DNA from: Homarus americanus
Lineage: Eukaryota; Arthropoda; Malacostraca; Decapoda; Nephropidae
Length of the DNA: 64,000 nucleotides
Assembly: GCF_018991925.1 (NCBI RefSeq)
Contig: NW_024720773.1
Span: 2,050,947-2,114,946 of the forward strand
Reading direction: 5' to 3'
Position numbers and translations under genes: made by a program. Below, in pieces: positions 26,753 through 38,700 of the stretch. Positions within the stretch are counted from its first letter, which is position 1. Each line of letters starts with the position of its first letter. The notes beneath the pieces are model-generated. The model saw only the letters and a list, made by a program, of their open reading frames with translations. It had not been told where the DNA came from and ran no database searches.

Positions 26753-29700
26753 TAAAGAATCATAAGAAATGCAAAAATGGAAAAAAAAATCAAGAGTGAG
26801 AAACAATGTACCTGTATGTGTGTTGTGTTGTCAATAGTAAGAGAAACAATTGAGACCCTGCAATTGTGTGTAAATGAGGCAGAAAGTCAGATCAGCAACC
26901 TGGGACTTGGTCACATTTTTTGTGAAGACATATGTTCTTTGACTTTTCCATATTTTATTCACGGTTTATGTGCTGGTTCATATTTATTTACTAAAGTGGT
27001 TAATGTTTTAAAGCAAATTCTATTGAAATATGAATGGCAAATGAACAAAAATGAATAGAGGGCTTAAATGAGGTAGGTTAGAGAAAGGTACCTTGAAAAT
27101 GTATGTTTTATTTCCGTAGACTTTATGTACTATTAACCGACCTTTTGGATTATCCGTCGGCCCCTTCCCCCCCATATGTGGTCGGTTAATCGAGGTTTTA
27201 CTGTATATATAAAATAGTAAATATTGAGGTGATAACCGTGATAACATGTTCTTATTACCACCATGCTATTGTACTATTCCAGATGATACTAAATGTTACA
27301 TAATACTTCCTTGAGATAAATGTATAGTATATATCAGGTGCCTCAAAGAGAGCTCAGGTTCTCAACTGGCTCAGCCATGTTAATGTTGTTATTATTATTC
27401 ACTCTGTATCTGTGTTTTTCTGGCTAAATAAACTGTTTCAATTGAATTTAATTCAATTCAATGCTATACAGTATAGTATAGTATAGTACAGTACAGTACT
27501 GTACAGTACAGTGCTGTACAGTATAGTATAGTATAGTACAGTACTGTACAATGATGTTCAGTACAGTACAGTACAGTGCTGTACAGTACAATATAGTACA
27601 GTGCTGTACAGTAAAGTATAGTACAGTGCTGTGCAGTACAGTATAGTAGTATAGTACAGTGCAGTACAGTATAGTACAGTGCTGTACAGTACAGTATAGT
27701 ACAGAGCTGCACATGACAGTGTAGTATAGTTCATTATAATACAGTGCAGTATAGTACAGTAAAGTAAAGTACAGTGCAGTATAGTGCAGTACAGCAGAGT
27801 ACAGCACAGTAGAATACAGCACATCACAGTATAATACAGTACAGTAAAGCACATTACAGTACAGCACAGTGCAGTACAGTACAGCACAGTGCAGTACAGT
27901 ACAGTACATTACAGCACAGTACAGTGCAGCACAGTACAGTAAAGTACAGTACAAGACAGCACAGTACAATACAGCACAGTACAGTGCAGTACAATTCAGT
28001 ACAGTACAGTACAATTCAGTACAGTACAGTACAGTACAGCACAGTACAATACAGTACAGCACAGTACAATACAGTACAGTACAGTAAAGCACAGTACAGT
28101 GCAGTACAATTCAGTACATCACAGTACAGTACAGCACTGTACAGTACAGCACAGTACAGCACAGTGCAGCACAGTAAAGTACAGTACAGCACAGTACATC
28201 AAAGTACAGTACAGCACAGTATAGTACATCACTGTACAGTAGAGTACAGCACAGTACATCACAGTACAGCACAGTACATTACATCACAGCACATCACAGT
28301 ACAGCAGAGCACAGTACATCACAGTACAGCACAGTATAGTACATCACAGTACAGTACAGTACAGTACAGTACATCACAGTACAGCACAGTACATTACATC
28401 ACAGCACATCACAGTACAGCAGAGCACAGTACATCACAGCACAGCACAGTACAGCACAGTACATCACAGTACAGCACAGTACAGTACATCACAGCACAGC
28501 ACAGTACAGCACAGTATAGTACATCACAGTACAGTACAGTACAGTACATCACAGTACAGTACAGCACAGCACAGTATAGTACATCACTGTACAGTACAGT
28601 ACAGCACAGTACATCACAGTACAGCACAGTACATTACATCACAGCACATCACAGTACAGCAGAGCACAGTACATCACAGTACAGCACAGTATAGTACATC
28701 ACAGTACAGTACAGCACATCACAGTACAGTACATCACAGCACAGCATAGCACAGTACAGTACAGTACAGCACAGTGCTGTTTAATACAGCTCGTTGATCT
28801 TTAACCTCTTGAATCAAAATGTGAAACCTGATCCGGCAACTGTCTGTCAACCAGGGAATCTTCGACCCAAGTCACCTTACACTAGAAAATCTACCAATAA
28901 GTCACATTAAAGTAAAATATGAGGCCATGAACAAGGCCACGAACAAGAATGAGGCCATGAACGAGGCCACGAACAAGAATGAGGCCATGACCATGAATGA
29001 GGCCATGAACATGACCATGAATGAGGCCATGAACGAGGCCTTGAACAAGACCATGAATGAGGCCATGAACGAGGCCTTGAACAAGACCATGAATGAGGCC
29101 TTGAACAAGACCATGAACGAGGCCATGAATGAGGCCTTGAATAAGACCATGAACGAGGCCTTGAATAAGACCATGAACGAGGCCTTGAACAAGACCATGA
29201 ACGAGGCCTTGAACAAGACCATGAACGAGGTCTTGAACAAGATGACGAATGAGGTCTTGAATAAGACCATGAACGAGGCCTTGAACAAGACCATGAACAG
29301 GGCCTTGAACAAGACCATGAACAGGTCTTGGAACAAGATATGGTGGTGTAGACAGACCGCAGAACGGGTCTTAGACAGATGACGAATGAGGTCTTGAATA
29401 AGACCATAGACGAAGACGCCCAGAACAAGACCATGAACAAGGCCTTGAAGACAAGACCATGAACGGAGTCTTGAACAAGACCATGAACGAGGCCTTCAAC
29501 AAGACCATGAATGAAGCCATGAACAAGACCATGAACGAGGTCTTGAACAAGACCATGAACGAGGTCTTGAACAAGACCATGAATGAGGCCTTGAACAAGA
29601 CCATGAACGAGGTCTTCAACAAGACCATGAACGAGGCCTTGAACAAGACCATGAACGAGGCCTTCAACAAGACCATGAACGAGGTCTTGAACAAGACCAT

Positions 29701-32700
29701 GAACGAGGCCTTGAACAAGACCATGAACGAGGTCTTGAACAAGACCATGAACGAGGCCTTCAACAAGACCATGAACGAAGCCATGAACAAGACCATGAAC
29801 GAGGTCTTGAACAAGACCATGAACGAGGCCTTCAACAGATATATGAACGAGGGTCTTGGAACAAGACCATGAACGGGCCTTGAACAAGACCATGAACAGG
29901 GCCTTGAACAAGACACTTGAACAGGGCCGCTTACAGACAAGGCTGGCAAGAACAAGACCATAAAAGGAGTCTTGAACGCGATACATAAACGAGGCCTTCA
30001 ACAAGACCATGAGCGAGGGCCTTCAACAAGACCAAGAGCAGGGCCTTGAACAAGACCATGAGTGAGGGCCTTGAACAAGACCATGAACGAGGTCTTGAAC
30101 AAGACCATGAACGAGGCCTTCAACAAGACCATGAACGAGGCCATGAACAAGACCATGAACGAGGTCTTGAACAAGACCATGAACGAGGCCTTCAACAAGA
30201 CCATGAACGAGGTCTTGAACAAGACCATGAACGAGGTCTTGAACAAGACCATGAACGAGGCCTTCAACAAGACCATGAATGAAGCCATGAACAAGACCAT
30301 GAACGAGGTCTTGAACAAGACCATGAACGAGGTCTTGAACAAGACCATGAATGAGGCCAGCAGAACAGACCATGAACAGTGCTGAACAAGACCATGAACA
30401 AGGGCCTTGAACAAGACCATAGAACGGGCCTTGAACAAGACCATGAACAAGGGCCTTGAACAAGACCATGAACGAGGCCTTGAACAGACCATGAACGAGG
30501 GTCTTGAACAAGACCATAGACAGACTGAACAGGACCATGAACAGGGCCAGCCAGACAAGACTATGAACGAAGATAACGAACATGACCACGAATGAGGCCA
30601 TGACCATGAACGAGGCCTTGAACAAGACCATGAACGAGGCCTTGAACAAGACCATGAACGAGGTCTTGAACATGACAATGAACGAGGTCTAGAACAAGAC
30701 CATGAATGAGGCCATTACCATGAACAAGACCATAAATGAGGCCATGACCATGAACGAGGTCTAGAACAAGACAATGAACGAGGTCTAGAACAAGACCATG
30801 AACGAGGCCTTGAACATGACCACGAATGAGGCCATGACCATGGAACATGACCATGAATGAGGCCATGACCATGAGACCATAAAGAGGCCATGACCATGAT
30901 AATACTTCAGGGGTGTGATACTTCAGACGAACAATTCAGGGGTGCTTCATGTCAAACTTCAGGGGGTGATGATACTTCAGTGCATTCAGGGGTGTGATAC
31001 TTCAGGGTGGATACTTCAGGTGTAATAGGTGTGATACTTCAGGGGTGTAATACAGGGTGTGATACTTCAGGGTGTGATACTTAGGTGGATAAATACTTAA
31101 GGGGTGTGATACTTCAGGGTGTGATACTTCAGGGTGTGATATCAGGGTGTGATACTTCAGAGTGTAATACTTCAGGGGTGTGATACTTCAGGGGTGTAAT
31201 ACTTCAGGGGTGATACTTCAGTGTGATACTTCAGGGTGTGTACTTAGGGTGTGATACTTCAGGGGGTGTGTGATACTTCAGGGTGTGATACTTCAGGGGT
31301 GATACTAGGGTGATACTTAGGGTGTGATACTTCAGAGGGTGAATACTTCATGTAATTCAGGGGTGATACTTCTGATACCAGGGTGTGATACTTCAGGGTG
31401 TGATACTTCAGGGGTGATACTTCAGGTGTGATACTTCAGAGGGTGATATCACTTCAGATACTTCAGGGTGTGATACTCAGGGTACTTCAGGGTGATACTT
31501 GTGTGTGATACTTCACTTCAGGGGTGATAGGTGATACTTCAGGGGTGTGATACTTCAGGGTGTGCTTCAGGGGTGATACTTCAGGGGTGTGATAACTTCA
31601 GGGTGTATACTTCAGTGTGATACTTCAGGGTGTGGAGGGTGTGATACTTAGGGTGTGATACTTCAGTGTGTAATACTTCAGGGGTGTGATACTTTAGGTG
31701 TGATTCAGGGTGTGATACTTGGTTGGCTTTAGGGTGTGATTGATACTTCGGGTGTGGTAACAGGGTGTGATACTTCTTGGTGGGTGTGATACTGGGGTGT
31801 GATGCTTCAGGTGTGGGTGTGATTGTGATACTTCGGGGGTGATACTTCAGGGGTGTGATACTTCAGGGTGTGATACTTCAGAGTGTGATACTTCAGGGGT
31901 GTGATACTTCAGGGTGATACTTCAGGGTGTGTGTGACACTTTAGGGTGTGGCTTCAGGGTGTGATACTTCAGGGTGTGTGATACTTCAGGGATTGATACT
32001 TCAGGTGTGATACTTCAGGGGTGTGATACTTCGATGGGTGTGATACCTAGGGGGTGTGATAAGTTGTGAGGGGGTGATACTTCAGGGGTGTGATACTTCA
32101 ATTGTGATACAGGGGTGTGATACTGGTGTGATTCAAATTGTGTGTGATTCGTGGGTGTGATACTTCAGGGTGTGATACTTCAGGAGTGTGATAGGTGTTT
32201 AGGGTGTGATACTTCAGGGTGTGATACTTCAGGTGTATGATATACTCAGGGTGTGATACTGATACTTCAGGGGTGATACTTCAGGTGTGATACTTCAGGG
32301 TGTGATACTTCAGGTGTGATACTTCAGGGTGTGATACTTCAGGGTGACACTTCAGGGTGTGATACTTCTTCAGGGGTGATACTTCAGGGTGATACCAGGG
32401 TGTGATACTTCAGGGGTGATACTGTGATACTTCAGGGTGTGATACTTCTTCAGGTGTGATGCTTCAGAGGGTGTGATACTTGTGATTGTGATACTTCAGG
32501 TGTGATATCAGGGTGTGCTACTTCAGGGTGTGATAACTTCAGGGTGTGAGGTGATACTTCAGGGTGTGTGATACTTCAGGTGTGATATTTCAGGGTGATA
32601 CTTCAGTGGATACTTTAAGGTTTGATACTTCAGGGTGTGATACTTCAGGGTGTGATACTTGATAGGGTGTGATACTTATGATACTTCGGTGTGATACTTC

Positions 32701-35700
32701 AGACTTCACTTCAGGGTGTGATACTAGGGTGATACTAGAGGTGTGATACTTCAGGGTGTGATGCTTCAGAGTGTGATACTTCAGGGTGAGACACTTCAGG
32801 GTGTGACTGATATTTAGGGTGATACTTCAGGTGTGATACTTCAGGGGTGATACTTCAGGGAGTGATACTGCAAAATGTGATACTTCTGCAAGGTCAAGTG
32901 TGATACTTCAGGGTGTGATACTTCAGGGGTGATACTTCAGGGGTGTGTGATACTTCAGGGGTGATACTTCAGGTGTGATGTTGAATTCAGGGTGAGACAC
33001 TTCAGGGTGTGATACTTCAGGGGTGATGCTTAGGTGATACTTCAGGGTGTGATACTTCAGGGGTGATACAGTGTGGGTGACACTTTAGGTTTGATACAGG
33101 GTGATACTTTAGACTTTGAGTGATACTGATACAGGTGTGATGCTTCAGGTGTGATACTTCAGGGTGTGATACTTCAGGTGTGATACTGGGGTGATACCAG
33201 GGTGTGATACTTTCAGGTTGATAAGATACTGTGATACTTCAGGTGTGGGTGATACTTTGTGATACTTCAGGGGTGATACTTCAGGGGTGATACTTCAGGG
33301 GTGATACGATGATACTTCAGGGTGTGTAGGGGTGATACTTCAGTGATACTCTGTGATACTTAGGGTGATACTTCAGGTGTGATACTTCAGGGTGTGTGTG
33401 ATACAGGGTTTGATACTTCAGGGTGTGATCACTTCAGGGTGTGATACTTCAGGGAGTGATTCACACTTCAGGGGTGAGTACTTTCAGGGTGTGATACTTC
33501 AGGGTGTGATACTCAGGGTGTGATTCAGGGTGATATACTGTGATACAGGGTGTGATACTCAGGGGTGATACTGATAGGGGTGTGATACTTCAGGGTGTGA
33601 TACTTGGGGTGTGATACTTCAGGGTGTGATACTTCAGGTGTGATACTCAGGTGTGATATCAGGGGTGATACTTTCAGGGGTGATACTAGGGTGTGATAAT
33701 TCAGGGTGTGATACTAGGTGTGATACTAGGGTGTGATACTTCACGGTGATACTAGGTGATACTTCAGGAGGTGATACTAGGGGGTATAATTAGGGTATGT
33801 TACCACGGTGATATCAGGGGTGATACTTTAGGTTTGATACTAGGGTGATACTATGGTGATAATTTAGGGTGATACTAGGGCGTGATGCTTCAGGTGATAC
33901 TCAGGGTGAGACACTTCAGGTGTGATACTAGGGGTGAGGGGGTCATTCTTTATGGGGTGATACTTCAGGGTGTGATACTTATGGGGGGGTGATACTTATG
34001 GGGGGTGATACTTCAGGGTGTGATACTTATGGGGGGTGATACTTGAGGGGGTGATACTTCAGGTGGTGATACTTCATGATGTGATACTTCAGGGGTGTGA
34101 TACTTATGGGGGGTGATACTTTAGGGTGTGATACTTTAGGGTGTGATACTTTATGATGTGATACTTCAAGGGGGCATAAAGGGTAAATTAGTTAATGGTG
34201 TCTTCACAGGAATATGTTAAGGCTGATACACAGGCCAGGGTAGAGGGCTGGATGTATAATGCTCCAAGTGACAGCCTGACACTACTGTGCTGCCTGGTGG
34301 AGGGAGTATGCCACACACTTTGGAGCTGTCAACAGAGCCAGTCTGATCACAGTGGCATGGGTGGAGGTGTAGCAGAGTGCTTGAAACACTGCTTACATTT
34401 ACTAGGGCTGGGTGAGGCAGCGATTGGTGATGTTAGAGAACATAATGATCTCTCTGTGTTGAATGGTAATATCTATATTCATCGCAAACCTCCTTCTCTT
34501 AGAATAAGTTTATGTTGTAATCAAGGTGCTGGTAGACGGTGTGAATACAGGATGGTTAATCTAATAGAAAACCAAACACAACACAGAGTTATTCTCACAA
34601 AACACAGCATTGAGGTTAACTAAAACCACACACAACACAGAGTTATTCTCACAAAACACAGCACTTGAGGGGGTGATACTTCAGGTGGTGATACTTCATG
34701 ATGTGATACTTCAGGGGTGTGATACTTATGGGGGGTGATACTTTAGGGTGTGATACTTTAGGGTGTGATACTTTATGATGTGATACTTCAAGGGGGCATA
34801 AAGGGTAAATTAGTTAATGGTGTCTTCACAGGAATATGTTAAGGCTGATACACAGGCCAGGGTAGAGGGCTGGATGTATAATGCTCCAAGTGACAGCCTG
34901 ACACTACTGTGCTGCCTGGTGGAGGGAGTATGCCACACACTTTGGAGCTGTCAACAGAGCCAGTCTGATCACAGTGGCATGGGTGGAGGTGTAGCAGAGT
35001 GCTTGAAACACTGCTTACATTTACTAGGGCTGGGTGAGGCAGCGATTGGTGATGTTAGAGAACATAATGATCTCTCTGTGTTGAATGGTAATATCTATAT
35101 TCATCGCAAACCTCCTTCTCTTAGAATAAGTTTATGTTGTAATCAAGGTGCTGGTAGACGGTGTGAATACAGGATGGTTAATCTAATAGAAAACCAAACA
35201 CAACACAGAGTTATTCTCACAAAACACAGCATTGAGGTTAACTAAAACCACACACAACACAGAGTTATTCTCACAAAACACAGCATTGAGGTGAACTAAC
35301 ACCACACACAACACAGAGTTATTCTCACAAAACACAGCATTGAGGTGAACTAACACCACACACAACACAGAGTTATTCTCACAAAACACAGCATTGAGTT
35401 GAACTAACACCACACACAACACAGAGTTATTCTCACAAAACACAGCATTGAGTTGAACTAACACCACACACAACACAGAGTTATTCTCACAAAACACAGC
35501 ATTGAGGTGAACTAACACCACACACAACACAGAGTTATTCTCACAAAACACAGCATTGAGGTGAACTAACACCACACACAACACAGAGTTATTCTCACAA
35601 AACACAGCATTGAGGTGAACTAAAACAAAATGAGTGACAATATTGAGACTGAACATATCATCACTTGTATTGTAAACCTTCCTGTACAGTAAGTGATTGT

Positions 35701-38700
35701 GAGGTTGTTACTCTGATAAGGGGAGACAAACTGACTTTATTACTCATAGTCATTACTAACCTTTACCATCCTCTTCATCTGAGTCTGGTTCAGAGTCTGG
35801 GGGAGCAAGTTTATGAAGCTTAAGTCCAGTCAGCTGGGAGACTACTAAGAAGACAGCTTCTGACCTCAAGAAATTTAGGCAGCTATTGATTATATCTGGT
35901 ACCTTATCAAGTTTCAGTACCTGTAAAAAGAATATAATATTTAACAGTTCTGAAATACACTGTACAGGCAGTAATAAATACATGAAAATGCTGTAGTAAA
36001 TACAATACTGTACAGTAGAATCCCAGTTATCTGACACCCATGAGCATTGAGAGGGGCCACATAAACAGTTTTATGGTTAGTTGAACATCACTCTTAGGAT
36101 CCCCCAATAAATCCTACAATCCTACAGGCTGCCCTCACAAATTCATCTCAGAAAAATGGACTTTTAAGAAACTTATTCCGCACTATATAAACGATGTGTT
36201 TTAGAAATAAAGCAAATATAATATAAAATTATAAAATAAGAAAATGAAGATCATGGATGTGTATGTGTGTGGAGGTGCTGGGCTATAACTGTATAGCCAA
36301 TTCACCAGCCCAGCTGCCTCGTATACAGAGTTGTAAAAAGTACCAGACTTTGTTACTGAAGTAAAACATGCCTTGGTTCAGTCCATCCCGAAGAAGGGTG
36401 ACCATTCTAATCCCTCTAACTATCGCCCCATTGCCCTAATTTCATCCCTCTCTAAGATTTTCGAAACTATCCTGAACTCCCATTTTCTCCGTCACCTTGA
36501 ACGCCTTTCTCTTTTGTTAGATCACCAGTATGGCTTTCGCCAGGCGAGATCTACTGGCGATCTGCTCTCCTATTGCACCCATCTTTGGTCATCCTCTTTT
36601 AGGGATTATGGGGAAACTTTCGTCGTGACCCTCGACATTTCCAAAGCATTTGACAGGGTATGGCACAAGTCTTTGCTTTCTAAACTTCCCTCTTTTGGTT
36701 TCTCTCCCCCACTTTGTTTTCTAATCTCTAGCTTCCTTGAGAACCGATCCATGGCAGTTGTTGTCGAGGGATCGATCTCTCGCTCTTTCTCTACCAGTAG
36801 TGGTGTCCCACAGGGTTCTGTTCTTATCGCTTGGCAACACTGGTGCATGTTACCACTCCTTTCCACTCCATCTCTTTAATCACCCACACCTTTCTGCTTT
36901 CTCACTCCATATTTTAAAATGTTGTGTAATGTGATGTTGAAGAGATACAACTTTGCTCATTTATACTTATACTTACCACAATCTCTCTAAAAATACTTTA
37001 GCTTTTGTGTTCATTCAAGACATCTTCATGTCATGAGACACACTAATCCCCCACCCAAGAAAGGGTGACCTGACATTCCATCAGGAGGTCAGTAATATGA
37101 GACCACTAATCTCCTACCCTACCTCCACCTGACACTGAGTCAGGTCAGCCCCCCGTCCCCCCCAAAAATACTTTAACTTTCATCTTTATTCAAGACATTT
37201 TCAGAAAATTCTCTAAATTTTCAACCTCGGAAAAATGGTTCCTAAAGCCAGAAATCTTTGGAAAATTCCAGGTATTGGAATGGTTTTCCGGGCAAATTTC
37301 AATTCCGGCTATCTGAGATTTCCGGGTTTGAGGGATTCTGGTTAATTGAGATATTACTGTATATGGGGGGTTGGAGATAACACTGCTTACCTGAACTGTT
37401 TAAAGACATCAGTTGTTGTTATGTTATTACTGTACTTCAACAACTAAGGTCTTTAAGTGTATAACAAGATTATTAAAAGAATATTACATCAACAATAAAA
37501 ATAATATGAAACAGAACTCTCTGGGTTGAAAATCAGACATGTAAGTTTGATTGTCACCGAGATGATTGTTATTTACTGTAAAGTGTTATATGTAAGTAAC
37601 CACAGAATTTGTCTAATGAATAAAGATAAAAATAAGAACAAATAAGTGTAGGAGCATATTGTATGTTTACTGGGAGGAGAGAGGGTAGCATGGGTGGGTG
37701 GCTCCCTCCCCCTCTCTCCCACAAGATTCCTTTAACACTTCTTTAAGTAATTTCACCACAATTCTCATATAATTTAGGATCATTTGGTGCCAGGCTGATA
37801 TAATATTATACTAAAAGAATCAACTTTCCTGAAAAAAAGAATCCCACACTGAACACCATGAGTCATTTGTTTACAAAGAGCAAACAGCTGATTGGCTTAC
37901 CATAATGTCTGTCTTCAACACTTAGTAAATTATGTTATGCCATCTCTTAATTTACTTTAATATCCAGGTTCTAGGCGTAACCAAACAAAAAAAAGTTAAG
38001 TAAATTAAAAGGGAATAAAAATAAATAAAGTAAACCTTTCAGAATTTAAGTAAATTAAATATTAACACAATAAAGAGCCTCGTAGGCTGTCACAACAAAT
38101 TGATTCACTAACGAAACCTTTAAGACACAAATGATACTAAACATCAAAACACCAAAAGAATAAAAATAAAGCATTGGATTACGTTAACACTGCATAAACA
38201 TATAAAATAACTAACACTGAAATTAACTAACGTGAAACAACACTAAATTACTTAAATGTAACTAAGCAAATACTGATGGACATAAATAGAGACATAAATA
38301 GGTACTCACATAGATATACCACATTGGTGGCGACAGGAACAACACAGAAATAAAATGAAGTATAAGTAACAGGTGACAAGTGTTACTCAAAAGAATGTGA
38401 ACTGAATGACAAGAAGGACTGGACTGAACTCTGTCTGCTGGTGGAGTACTATATATAGGGTTGTTTCCTGCCAATGCGACCAGCCGGTGAAACATGGGTC
38501 GTTTAACGATGCAGATGGTCGTTAGAGAAACAAAGAATGCTTGTTACAATACTAAATGAAGAAATAAGATGGGCTTGAACAAATAATAACAGTTAAAACC
38601 TTAACAGCACAGGGTAAGGTGACTAGATTATATAATAGTAAATATAACACATCATTACAGGAATAATATGGAACAACATGGAAGCATGTTATATATAAAA

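Larger units (their letters stand above)
34042..35285. repeat. Exact 622-bp tandem duplication
   Basis: 34042-34663 and 34664-35285 appear identical as read, starting CTTGAGGGGGTGATACTTCA. Each contains the end of the 15-bp minisatellite, a unique ~430-bp ORF and the first unit(s) of the 54-bp minisatellite. Perfect identity means a very recent event or an assembly artefact. Confidence 0.9.

Noticed and set aside
27448..28694. ORFs of up to 256 codons rich in YCTVL or QYSTV
   Set aside because: They are translations of a stop-free pentamer; all frames and both strands give the same phrases.
28902..30897. Long ORFs on both strands ([24 protein letters not shown] repeats)
   Set aside because: Artefacts of a 24-bp minisatellite that lacks stops in five frames; no start, splice or unique flank supports a gene.
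35200..35632. CRISPR-like regular repeats
   Set aside because: Repeats are directly adjacent with no unique spacers, in a eukaryotic intron.
35183..35656. 157-codon minus-strand ORF with 18-residue repeats
   Set aside because: 54-bp minisatellite; the unit is a multiple of three, so the frame persists.
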